In this document: in pieces, positions 24,901 to 36,377 of the stretch
Layout of the letters: each line of letters begins with the position of its first letter
Numbering within the stretch: position 1 is the first letter of the stretch
From: Didymodactylos carnosus
Taxonomy: Eukaryota; Rotifera; Eurotatoria; Philodinida; Philodinidae
Reading direction: 5' to 3'
Assembly: GCA_905250885.1 (NCBI GenBank)
Contig: CAJNOQ010000001.1
Location: 62,001 to 126,000, forward strand
Length of the DNA: 64,000 nt
Notes under the pieces: model-generated
The model's input: only the letters and a program-made list of their open reading frames with translations
What the model was told of the DNA's origin: nothing
Database searches by the model: none
Translations under genes and position numbers: made by a program

Positions 24901-27003
24901 ATCCTATGAAGTTCAATTCAATAGAAATTCAAAATTATTTCACACTACTGATCTTTTACTTGAGCAATATGGAGGACATTTGGAATAAATTTTGTATCTG
25001 TAACGTAGAAACATGTTTCAGTGAATGGTGGATCAATAACAACGACTGAAATAAGTCGATCCTAAAATAATCGAATGGTAGATTGCATGATTCAACTAGA
25101 ATTTAATTCAAAATATGAGCGACTTGATCATTTTTTGAATAACTTCTGATAGAAAAGTACTACGGATCTGGGATTTCTGTCATTCGAGAGCAAAGAGTTT
25201 TGAACATCTTTCTATGGAAAAGTCGGATGAAGTCTAACACATGGAGGTGTTGTACCTCATCAATACTTTTTAGGCAAGATCTCCTCCACTAAACACATTT
25301 CGAATTTTGATGCTAGAACGTGAGTTCGAATCACCCGATGGTGTTCTACAAAACTATACAAGTCCTAAGTCTTCATCTACCATAATTCAGGCATTAGAGA
25401 CGTTCCCATAGGATCTACCCATCTCAGTCTGATTAGCTCTAATAATCTTGAAAACAGCTCTGTGCATAGGTTTTCGACTATGCTCAATCTAGTGGCAATG
25501 CTTGTTTTCAGAAGAAAATTCAAGAACGTGGTGAAAAGTTGGTACAACACCTGCATGTGCTATACTTCATCCGACTTTTCCATAGAAAGATGCTCAAAAC
25601 TCTTTGCTCTCCAATGGCAAAAATCACAGATTCGTAGCACTTTTCTATCAGAAGTTATTCAAAAAATTATCAGATCTCTCTTATTTTAAAAAAACAATAG
25701 TAGATTCGTTCGTACTTGGTCCCACGACACAACTTTTTCGAAATCTGGATTAGCAAAATAATAAATGCCCGTGTCTACACATTCCATTGCTAAACATTGC
25801 CGACTTTGCCCTCTTTCGGCCCGATCATGACACGATGCAAGATCTTGAATATTCTCTGTTTGCATCAATTGTATTACATTATGTTGAATGGGTTCGAGAA
25901 ACTCCCATATAACAAAATCGTTTAATTTTGTTACCATTGGTTGCGGATCAAAAAGGTGTTGTTGTATAGTTTTATAATGAAATTTAATTTCGGGCAATAC
26001 TATAATTGCCAGTGGTGGATGAGATTTACCTGATGTCGTTGTCTGTTTGGTTTTATCATAATCATCGTCAATATTTGAAAAATAATAAACACCAATCTTT
26101 TCAAATTGTTTCATTAAACATCGTGAACCATTTTCTATTGGTTTCAAACTGAAACCATTGTTGAGTTTATTTCCATATTCATCCGTTTGATGTAATTGTT
26201 TTAATGTTGCAATGTCCCACTCAAACCAAAAATGATCTAGTCGATTTATAAATACTGTTGAAATATCAAAACCATCAGCATTGTATCTAACACGATGATT
26301 CTAAGTAAAAAAATTGTCATTTTACATTTTATCAAGCAAGCGGAGTAAAAATGTTTGATTGAACTGAAAAAAGAAATTTTTAATTGCTTTTTTTTCAACT
26401 AACATCAATAGCATTTTCAACCACGACACTAATTAACTCTTCATCACTTGAAGTTGAATATTTGAAATTGTATAATCCATGTGCTGGTATATTCATTAAA
26501 AATGTTTCATAATTGAAAAAATGTTGACGAAATAATGGTTCAACTCGTTGGCATTTGTGATGAACACAATCAAATACTCCCGCTAATCCGCCATGCGTTT
26601 CACGAATGACTGACGAAGAAGAATCAAGTGTAATTGCAAAGTCTTGAACTCTTTGCTTGGCCGTCCAATTAAATTGAATCATATGATTTGTTGATACTTT
26701 ATGAACTAGATAAAGCAGAGAGAAATAAATACGAAATATATCAGCAGCAAACACAAAACAAAAATCCTACCTAATTGTCCCTCTAAAAGTGGTAATGAAT
26801 AAATTATAGTTCGTGCTTCCACGATAATTGTCCCAATATTATTTGAGGCATCTTTATAAGAATAGACACCTGGCTCAGTAAACTGATGATACAATATACC
26901 ACGTTTGTTTGGCTCAAAAGGCCAGAAAAAATGACCATCAGACTTTAACTAAAATTTAAAAAAAATATTTCATTAAATTTAATTAATTAAAACATTTGCT
27001 TGA

Positions 27004-27072
<69 letters not shown>

Positions 27073-28233
27073 TTTAAAATTGACTTTAAACTAATCAGTC
27101 AATTTTTGATAGTAAACATAATTTACTTCTATGTGTTGATTTTTGTCATCGAGTTTATATGGATCAATTTGCTTGATCGATTGTTTCTTTTTCGTATCCC
27201 ACTCCCAGATAATCCAATCATCTTGATCAATGACTATTGGTTTTAGTTCATTATTATCATCCGTTAACCGAACATATTTGTATCTGTAACTGTTTTCAAC
27301 AATACAAACAAGGATATCTTTCACAGCTTTATGTTCGTCAACACGTATAAAATAAGATATTCCCAATTGATCAATCTGTTTTTTAAATGTTGCCCTTTGT
27401 GCTGTTTTTTGTGTTTGACTACTGGTATCTGATATTGTATAGAGACCGCCTGATACTGGACAATATTTTTTTTCTTCAATACGATACGCTCCTTTTGCCT
27501 TTATCCAATCGATTTCTAAAATATCATTTTTTCGCAAATAAACTTTTCGATTGTCTTCAGTGTCAAGATAAGAAAATTTTGCGTCAACTGGCTTAATATT
27601 AATTTTATTATTTTCACATGTATTTTGTAGATATTTTTGTCTTGGATCTGTTTTTGTATTATCAGCTGACAAACCAATATAAAAATAAATTTCTCGTCCT
27701 TTTTCATCGTTTGTTAAATCAAACGACAATGACACAGGCCCTGTCTGATCCTTGCTGATATTTCGAAGTTCGATACCATTTGGTACCCGATAAAAATCCG
27801 ATCTATCACGATAAACTTGAATAACATCATACTGTTTTGCGTCCGCATTAACTACAAATTCAACACTGTCTCCTGTTTCTACTGTAATCGGTTGTTGAAA
27901 TTTTCCATCTGATATATCGATTTGCTGAGGTTTGTCAGACGTATCTGTTCCATGACTTGATTGTACTAGATGGACATTCTGATGATCGTTTTTTATTCCG
28001 TTCATGACAGTGTTTATTGTTTTACGGTTTCCTAGATAAATAAAGAAAAAAAGTAAACATCTCTGGTTACATCTTAATGTGTAAACATACAGATTTCAAC
28101 GGCAATTGTACATAAAAAAAGTAAGATTCAAACCTGTTCGATACACTGGAGACTCGTTGATATTTTCTGTGCGGTCACTATTAAGCTTGACTCGCGTCCG
28201 TGCACCGTTACTGGATGAGCAGCCAGAACCCAT
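21910..28233 (-). CDS. N-myristoylated cupredoxin-like/CHB_HEX/beta-sandwich protein
   Basis: Starts MGSGCSSSNG, a classic N-myristoylation signal with Cys5 available for palmitoylation; an in-frame TAA lies two codons upstream of the ATG. Exons 28134-28233, 27127-28031 and 26771-26948 join in frame. The N-terminal half carries several repeats of a cupredoxin-like pattern: G-D-x-V/I, W-x-W/F, an I-x-Q strand, then G-V-Y-x-F and a final I-x-V strand. Examples are DDWIIWEWD, DHFWFEWD, DFVIWEF..QHNVIQL, EPGVYSYKD and IGVYYFSN. Copper ligands are not consistently present, so metal binding is doubtful. Next comes a chitobiase/hexosaminidase C-terminal-like domain (ATIYYTLNGSIPT), then FN3-like exons. 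The last exon (21910-22575) is disordered, rich in Ser, Asn, Gln and Lys, ending DVDDYFNDAA. Total about 1,200-1,300 aa. Lipid anchoring predicts an inner-membrane-leaflet scaffold. Function unknown; relatives should be sought among invertebrate FN3 proteins. Confidence 0.72.
25118..25680. mobile_element. MITE inserted in an intron, about 560 bp with 140-bp inverted arms
   Basis: The left arm (25118-25258) and right arm (25538-25680) are inverted copies. Shared blocks include CATTTTTTGAATAACTTCTG (with one mismatch), GAGCAAAGAGTTTTGA, CATCTTTCTATGGAAAAGTC and GGTGTTGTACC. Similarity stops abruptly inside, leaving a unique centre of about 280 bp without an open frame. The host intron (25062-25715, 654 bp) is ten times longer than its neighbours, and the element fills nearly all of it. 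Exons on both sides still splice in frame. A diverged relative of the arm lies at 12455-12560. Superfamily not determined; no clear target-site duplication. Confidence 0.85.
27004..27070. repeat. Compound (TG)n(AG)n microsatellite in an intron
   Basis: About 10 TG units run directly into more than 20 AG units. It sits in the small intron 26949-27126 of the cupredoxin/FN3 gene and is probably length-polymorphic. Confidence 0.95.
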
Positions 28234-29546
28234 ATTTTAAGCTACACTTACAATTTTGTTAACAAAACATGGCTCCTTTTTTAACCGAGAATAACGGAGT
28301 ATTCAAAAATTATCAAACAAGTCTGAAAGATAAAGTAACAAGCACTAATTGAAAGCCACAACACGAAGAAGAGCTGATCTACTTCATTGATGTAAACATA
28401 ACACAAAGAAATTGTTAAACTCAACCTATGAACTGGCAGTGACTTAAATAACTGAGGAGCCTTTCTTTCATAGCAGTAGTTTTTTGTTTTTACAAACTCT
28501 TAACATTTTCATAGAATGCTGAATATCTCTTTTTATTCAGTAATCGTTTATGAAATAACGAAGATCACAGTTGCTGCCATCTCTTAGCGTATGCAACAAC
28601 TAATCTTCATTAGACTTTTTTTGAACAAATATGCTAAGATAGATAAATAGTATGTTAGTAGAGATAAAAATGCGTGCAGTAAATCAACTCGTTTCTGACG
28701 AAAGGAAACTTTCACACAAAGATCATACACGCAAAAACAAAAGTGAACAAACGAGAACACATGACAGACGGCGAGTGCACAAAGAGTTGGATATTCACAA
28801 AAAACTAGATTCGTACTTCGCTTGTGTGTATGTTTTATAAATTTTTGACTGCAGGTCTATTTCGATTAATCAAATGAACAACTCTAAGGCTTTTAGGATT
28901 ATGGGTGAATGCACTATTTAATTACAGAAACAACATTCTCATGGCTTTCATTTTGTCTACAATGTGTTGTTGTGACGACACTTGTTGCCTAGTATTGGCC
29001 AGTTAGCCATTAGACAAAACTACCGGAATCAGAATTATTAACGTTTTTAACATTAAATAGAAAAGATTAGAAAATATTTGTTCAAACTAATCTAGATTCT
29101 GATATAGTTAGTCACAGATGTCGCTGAAATTTCGATGGGAATAGATGGCAGAGAATAAGTACTCATAGCTGAAATCATCGAGAGAAATTACTCTTTTTGC
29201 TGCATTAGAAGCTTACAAGAAGAGTATTAAATAATATAAAACTTATAATTATTGGGACTAAATATTAATAACAAATAAACATCTATAAATACATGAATAA
29301 TGTGTTATAGTATCAATGCTAGAGTTTATGATTATCTTGTGAGTAACAAAAGAAAAAAGAAGTTTCACTCTCTTTCCGCAATAGAAATATCTATATAAAT
29401 ATAAATTACTTAATAATTAACCTTTTACCTCCTGGTGCTAATCCAGCAAATTTGTGTTGAGTTGACCGCAGAAATAGCTTATGCGAGTGCTTAATATGAC
29501 AAAGTATGGTTAAATTTGAGCGAAGTTCTTTCACGGTGGAAGTATA
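28234..29546. other. 5' flank of the cupredoxin/FN3 gene, nothing recognised
   Basis: Presumed promoter region of the lipid-anchored protein. A plus-strand frame at 28652-28840 has a basic, Arg/His/Lys-rich translation but no splice partners or known domain. No TATA box stands out near 28240-28300. Confidence 0.4.
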
Positions 29547-30533
29547 CAGGGTTCGTACTATCCACTTTCCAAAGCCAGGAAAAGGAGAGGATTGTTTTCC
29601 TTCGAAAAACAGGAGAGTCAATGAATTTTTTCAAAAATACAGGAAATAAGCAAATGCAGAAAAACGACAAGTGAGATTTATCACAATGTGTTAAAAAATC
29701 GAAAAATGTCCTATAGGGCAATTTTCAAAAAACTTTCGCCAAAATGTTTTTCTAATAGGGGATGAACTTCAAGTATGTGAGGGGTGGTTACAGCATTAAA
29801 CATAGTCATAGATAATCGTACGTACCAAGGTTATACCTCTTTTTAATTATTCGTCCAGTATTATTATTGTTGTTTTCGTTCATCTTCCTCTTTTTCTATA
29901 CGTACAACAACTAGAGGTGGATCGGACTAGTCTTTCTGGTCCCGATCCTGTAGTTAATTGTTTGATTCCGATGAAAAGTTTGGCCATAGAACACGAAAAA
30001 ATGTTTCGCCGCTGGCGAAATGTTCAATGCGGCTTTTCGCTATTGTACTGCGTTGTGGAACCTTGCAAGAAAAAATTTGATAGAAAAACGAGTTTGAAAC
30101 TCACACTAGAACTTGATTTTACAATGAAAATTTTACTTTCACGAGACTAGTTTTTTGGTTCCTGGTTCCGACGCGCCTTTGTCTTCTTTGTTTTTCATGT
30201 TTCTTACCTCTTTCGCTCAGCCTTTCGAGATGAGTGTGTAGAATTTATACAGTCAGTCTTTATGGGGACATTCTCATGCTTAGTGTAAACATAATTTCTG
30301 TTAGTCTGCTCTTTTCTTGGTTGACTGAATAAAGTAAAAATATTTGTTTAACTGGCTCATTGGATTCACGTAAGAGGCAAAGACTTTCTAACAGATTTTA
30401 CCGCAGTCAACAGTAAGACTGCAGAAAGAAGCCAAAATACAGGAAAAATAGGAAAATTTCGAAAACCGGGATAAAACAGGGTGTTCTCATACAAAAACAG
30501 GAAATATAGAAAAAACAGGATAAATACGCAACC
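29547..30533. mobile_element. Probable degenerate hAT-type non-autonomous element
   Basis: The left end reads CAGGGTTCGTACTATCC, typical of hAT termini, and the right end read in reverse is CAGGTTGCGTATTTATCC. Both ends continue into repeated CAGGAAA-like motifs (for example ATACAGGAAAT on the left and ATACAGGAAAAATAGGAAA on the right), as in invertebrate hAT MITEs. The 8-bp flanks do not match, so either the target duplication has decayed or two different copies are involved. The middle (about 29910-30172) has its own inverted-looking ends (AGGTGGATCGGAC versus GGCGCGTCGGAAC in reverse) and may be a nested insertion. No transposase is seen. Confidence 0.45.
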
Positions 30534-31757
30534 TGCATGTAGAATGGGTCATTTACGATCCATTCTGGTTGAGTGATATGAAACTTTAGTTTTTTGTTTA
30601 TTTGGTTTTTCTTGCGGTTTTTTGCAACTGTGTGCTTATTTGATCTGTATACAGCTAGAAAGTTCTTCCTATCATGAACTATTTTGAAAAATGAAGAAAA
30701 ATGATTTATTATAGGCTTAATTTTATTGAAGTCAAAGTTTACAATGAAAAAAATAACAGAGAAACCAATATCAGTGTATGGAAGTTGTGTATGTTTATTT
30801 TTTTACAATGGTACTCTTCAAAACAATTACGTATTACTTTAATATATATTTTGATTAAGAATATGACCTGGAGAGCGTCATAACAGTTACTTCTAATTCT
30901 CATAGCAATGGATGACGCAGAAGTGAAAAGAACCTATTTTTCCCTTCATTCCGAGTGCACTGTGCCAATGGCTTCAATTGCCTAGCTATTAGTTGAAATA
31001 AAACTTTTTTAGTATGAATATATTGTTATTTATGAGCTTATATCGATAACCAAAATAGCTGCAGAAAACACCATTTTTCATGTCACTCATCTCGAATGGG
31101 TCAAAGCTGACCGGAAGCGAGATATTATGAGTTATTCATAAGACTACTTGTTATAATTTCTTAGTTACTCTCCCCAGTCTACTTCAATAGCGGCCTTCAA
31201 TAGCTACTCTCCCTTTACTATCCACTGACATTCCCTTCAATGGTGCAAATATTTGCGATAATTGTAGAAAGTAAACAATTACAGTTTCTTCTACAAATGA
31301 GATATTGCCAGACTTTCTGTCACTTTTCTGTGAAGAGAAACGAATTTTAGAAAAATCGTATGAAGACTTTTGAACACTAAAACTATAGTCGTCCTACTCG
31401 TTGATCCTTTAACTCCGCCAAGGAAAGTCTCCACCAAAAAAGAAATTTTTCATTATACAGAAGAGCTATCGAGCTTTCATTTGGTATATTTGAAATCACA
31501 AACAGGTTTATAGTGACAGAGTTATAGTGACTCCACATATGGAAGAAGTTATTCAGTCAAGAAATGAAGCGTGTTATTTCACAGTCCACCACAAACAGCG
31601 ATTGATTTACAATTTAAATTTCTGACAATTCATTTTCTAACTGAAACATAGTGGAATGTTTCGTGTTGAATATCTGAGAATAGATATTCTCATTTTGTCA
31701 GTATGTTCGAATTGTATTATTCTGCAGAAATTTTGATACATCTTGTATGTATTAATG
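30534..31757. other. Spacer, nothing recognised
   Basis: No frame with splice support and no paired repeats found between the two hAT-type elements. Confidence 0.4.
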
Positions 31758-31765
31758 GTAGCTAG

Positions 31766-32149
31766 CAGGGCTCCGTATGGTCCGGTTCAGAACCAAGTCA
31801 GACCGGACCGTAATCTATTTGGTCCGACTTGGTTCCTGTTTTTAAAAAGTTTAATGGTTTGAACTGGTCACGATTGCAAAACCTTTTAGAGATCTCTTTG
31901 TGTTTTTGTTCATCGACTAGATAAGCTTTGTGGAATGTTTAATCAAGAAACAGCTTGTTTTCAGGTTTGATAAAAATTGAAATTAAACAGTTTTGCGTTA
32001 CACAATAGAAATGGATCTTCAAAAAGGAGGAAAAAAATTTTCATGATCCGAAGTGGTGCAAAAAATGTATGGTCAGGATTGGTCCTGGTTCCAAAAAGTT
32101 ATGGTCCGATCTCAAGAATTGGGACCACACCGGACCATACGGAGCCCTG
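31766..32149. mobile_element. 384-bp hAT MITE with perfect 8-bp target-site duplication
   Basis: Both ends begin with the same 21-bp inverted repeat, CAGGGCTCCGTATGGTCCGG followed by T. The element is flanked on each side by the identical octamer GTAGCTAG (31758-31765 and 32150-32157). An 8-bp duplication and a CAGGG terminus define the hAT superfamily. Internal sequence is rich in GGTCCG/GGTTCC motifs and has no coding capacity. The intact duplication and identical termini point to a fairly recent insertion. Confidence 0.93.
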
Positions 32150-32157
32150 GTAGCTAG

Positions 32158-33907
32158 ATTAAAAGCCTTGTATAATTGTGATATAAAACGTGTTTTAGCT
32201 TCTTCAACAATCTTTTTTGTCTGATTCAAATCTTGTGTAACAGTATCTTATTGAACTGTTTGAGGCTTCGGTTTTGATTACTAGAACGGTTATCAATACT
32301 GATGTTGCTGTTGGAACAGGATCGCTTTTTAATTGTTCCGATATTTCTTTTAGATGTTCAACTCTTTGAACATTGTGGCCTATTTGACTTGTGAGATCTA
32401 TCATTATCATTTTTTCATACACGTTCGTACATCATTTCATGGTGTTCATGGGTATACAAACTGTGAATACTACTAAACCTTATGCCACTCGCCGACAGCT
32501 GTCGGAAAATGGAGCTATCCTTTTTCGCAATGTGTACGGTCTAAAATAACCGAGAACGAGTGGTCGAATGATAAATGCACCCTAGAAAGACTAATTTTTT
32601 CTGATGAAAAGCAGTTGATTTCGTTTCGTTTCACTCAGTCGACATAATTTCCAAAAAAGGTCTGATGAGCATTAAAAGTGGCCAAAATCTGGTGAATTGA
32701 ATTCTGTCAGTTACAATAATCGGCACTTCGTTCAGTCAAGAAAAATAGCGTAAAAGATAGCATGATCAATCTTACAAAATATGCTAGTTTGTCCAGAGGA
32801 GAAACTGGTCATATTGTCCGTTTTGGAAACATAATTAAATCGGATCAATTAAAAACTCTCTCGATCAGGGCGACTGATGATTGTATGAAAAATATTCTTT
32901 GTGCGCCTGTTTCAAACAAATTGATTAACGACAATTCGAGCCAATAACTTATGTACTTTAATACTGGTTTATCGTCAAGATATATTTGAATTTCTGTGTC
33001 CAAATCATGTTTGGCTAGTATCAATATTTTGCTAATGGAATAGTTATTTTTTAATTTTTGGGTGGATGATCGCATGCGTTTCGTCAGTTCACGTATATCC
33101 AATGTATCTAAAGACGTTTCGAAACCAGTATATATTAAAACTTAAATACGCGAACCGACCATACACATTCGATTCAGTCTACATTTTGAGCGTTCTTCTT
33201 TCAAAATAGTAATTAGTATCGAAACGGCTCATTGGAACTATTTTGTATAAACTCTAAAAGTTCACTTCGAGCCTCAGATTCAAGTCCAGGTCTGATATGG
33301 ACAGGCCCGAATCTATACTCATTCTTTAATCTCTTCGTCTCTGAGAATTAGAATGAATCGTTCCGAAATTAGACTTACGCAAGCTTTACGACAAGTCTAA
33401 ACCTGGATCTGTCCAAGTCATAAATCAAGTCTTCCGTCTCTATTACACACGGCTAATAAAACACAAAAACGATATTTCTAACAAAAAAGAATGATCAAAC
33501 GACGAAAGACAAAAGAATTTAAAAAAAACAATTTTCTCATCCTGTATGAGGAAATTTGGCTTTATGACCGTCTTTTTCTGAATCTTGAGATTTTTTTGTA
33601 TACAAAAATTCAACAAATCAATAGACTACTGGAATGTGTATGCAATTGTACGGTTGATACATTTCGCAATCGTACTTTTAACTTTTTCACTAGAGATGTT
33701 CTTTAGATTAAGCACCATTCTGTTTAGACTGATGTTACCGTAACCGTATAAATACTCCATTTTTACATTGTTTCTGTTTGTAAGATTTATGTTGTCTCAC
33801 ATGTAATGAGAGAAATAAATACGGAAGAGATATACTGAGAATTGATCAGCCGCGGATTGGACCACATGTGTCATTAACACGGTATCTTAAAAATGTTGCT
33901 TATCGTA
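32158..33907. other. Gene-poor stretch, short frames only
   Basis: Minus-strand frames at 32845-33102 (85 codons) and 32204-32422 (72 codons) have protein-like composition, for instance ISKILILAKHDLDTEI and GHNVQRVEHLKEISEQLKSD. No junction links them and I recognise no family. They may be remnants of a decayed gene or of a transposon. Nothing else was found. Confidence 0.35.
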
Positions 33908-35170
33908 TTATTCTTGACATTGATACGTTACACGAATTGTTCTGGTTTGAGAAGTGGGATCAAAAGGTAAAACTTCACCTGATATAAAGGTACAATTTCT
34001 AAACTTATCTTTCAATGGTATAGATGGCATGTTCTTCTTTACATCTCCATCAACATCTGATTGTTGTTGTGTTCTTATTCTTTCTGGATTGTTCAAGTAT
34101 TCTTCTCTACTATCGTTGTGATAGTCATAATCTTCATTATTATATCGATCAATACATTTTGGCAAGGGTACTCGTGGCACTTGATCATGTTGTTTTGTTG
34201 AACACAATGCTTCAATTTTTCTCTTATAAATATCAATATTATCTTGTTGCTTTTTAACACAATTTTCTAACATTATTGCTGCCTAAAACAGCAACGTATT
34301 TATTATTCATTCACAGGAGTACGAGATTTATCAATTTCAAGGAATTCTAAACCTACAATTCAGGCTAAATACAAGAGAGACATTCCTAATAATACCATCC
34401 CATAGCACAACCAGTTCTCAAGTTAGAATACCCATCGTAGTCAAAACATATTTCTCACAGAAACTCCATTCCAAGATTTGTTAATCTCTGGTAACTCTTT
34501 AAATTTGTCTTATTAAAAATTCCTTGTAGTGTGAAGGGATGCCAGAATTCTTGTGTTTATACAGAACTGTACGTTTAGAAATTCCTTAAAATTCAGGAAT
34601 TACAAAGCACTTCATTTTTTATGAGAAATTGTTTTTTAATTAGATTGATAGTTTTTACATACTGCACAAATTTCTTCATATCTCAAAAAGTGCTTTTCAG
34701 CGAATTGAAACATTAAAAAATATGAAAACATTTGATGACTTAGTAGATGCCGAAAAATACATTCATATTTTATTGAATTATTTATGCTACTAATAAACGG
34801 TGTTTATAGTATTATCAACTTTGAAAACGAGAAAAATTTGGTATTTTACTTGTGGTCGTATATCGCATGGTAGATTCAATCGTTTTTCTTTAACAAATTT
34901 TTCAATGCGTGTTTCATACAATGACCACATTTCTTCTGCTTTAATAATAAGGTATTTTGAAATATATTTAGAGAAAATTGCGTCTTTCAAACAACAGGCT
35001 AACTGATTTATTTCAACATTTGACGCATTATTTTTTCTATCATAATGGGCAACTGGAGTAGTCTTATTAATATCGATTACAGCATAATTCTGATGATTAA
35101 GAAGTTGATAACGATATTCTTCTCTTCTTAAATTTTTATTATCTAAACTTGACTTAGACGAATACATCAT
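33908..35170 (-). CDS. Unrecognised two-exon gene, 231 aa
   Basis: Exon 1 (34850-35170) begins MMYSSKSSLDNKN; exon 2 (33908-34282) ends VTYQCQE with stop TAA. The 567-bp intron has a GTAAAATAC donor and a TGTTTTAG acceptor, and the junction falls between codons. The protein has a basic N-terminus, a mainly helical middle (KYLIIKAEEMWSLYETRIEK and ENCVKKQQDNIDIYKRKIE), an Asp/Tyr/Asn-rich linker (YNNEDYDYHNDSREEY) and a beta-like tail. No signal peptide or membrane segment is visible. I do not recognise the family. It lies about 1.2 kb downstream of RERE in the same orientation. The intron contains a weak inverted pair (AAGGAATTCTAAAC near 34340 and its complement near 34575), which may mark a small insertion. 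Confidence 0.6.
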
Positions 35171-36377
35171 TTTACGAAATTCTTGATTATTTTTTCAAAA
35201 ATATTGAAGAATAGCCAAGAAAAAAATATATATAAAAACACGCCAAATAATCGAATAAAAAACAATCACACTGACACATTAACTATATTAAGAATTTCGA
35301 TCTCACTTAGCAACCATTGTCAACAACAATTATGTTCTGTCGAAAGTGTCAGTAATTTGTACAATTCATAATAACGTTTGAAAAGATCTATGGATCAAAA
35401 TGAGTTACATCTTTACTTACAAATGTATTTCAATAAAATCTTCCATGAATTCATGTTCATCTTTAATATTTTTTAAGCAATTACCTAAATATATGTCAAT
35501 ATTTTATAACAAACACTACATTATCGAACCATGAACTTAATTCGAGAAGTTGGGTGTGAGTGAGACAGTTAAGGATAGAACAAAAAGAAGCAAAGTACAA
35601 AAGAACACTACATAGTTGATGGAATCGAACACTTGAAGTTTGAATTCAAATGGAAAGAATTTACTTATGGACTAGATTGTCTACATGTAAACTCTGAGAA
35701 GGTAACGTTGTGAGCCTGGAATAGCAAGGACATATAAATAGTGAAACTCAACGGGAATGTGAGTCACTACAAATTAGAGATGAATTAGTCACATTATCCA
35801 CTATAAGTTGTTTTTATTTTCTGTCACCGATACTTCAGTCGACAAATTCCATGAAAAATAAAACAAAATATGATGAAAAAACAAAAGAAGAAAAAGCCGA
35901 ACAACGATAAACAAACATATAAACGCAACGAAAAACAAAAAGTTCGACATATATTTGAGAACAAAAATTAAATACACTGTGACAGTAGGGATGGTAAAGT
36001 CAATTAAAATTCTCTGCTATTACGATAATAAAACAAAAAAAACAAATTTACCAAGCACCATTTAGACGCAAAAAATGAGACAAAACAAAAAAGATAACAC
36101 ATGTGGAGAGTGATAATGAGTACTACAAATCTACGTAGAAAAAAAAAAATGTGACAATCACACATATATATTATTTCATTTATTTTTTCTTATGAGCTTA
36201 AGAATTATATTTCGTTACAAAAAAACAAAACGAAAAAAATTTTTACTTACAAAAACAAAAAAAATATGAGAGCAATCTATCCGTTGTACGGTTGTTGTTA
36301 TTTTATCTTTTTGGAAAATACGATATTTATGAATTCACTGTGATCACTTCTTGATTGAGTTAGAAACGAATACTGTT
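35171..36377. other. 3' flank of RERE
   Basis: A-rich sequence holding the RERE 3' UTR and the upstream region of the small 231-aa gene. No other gene, repeat array or transposon end recognised. Confidence 0.45.

Noticed and set aside
25315-25340. tRNA-like B box (GAGTTCGAATCAC) in the MITE centre
   Set aside because: No A box, acceptor stem or anticodon arm can be built around it; the match is limited to the T loop.
32204-33102. Two minus-strand frames with protein-like composition
   Set aside because: No splice sites join them and neither shows a recognisable domain; kept only as a note on the spacer.
34330-34590. Inverted pair AAGGAATTCTAAAC in the intron of the 231-aa gene
   Set aside because: Only about 15 bp pair; not enough to call a transposon.
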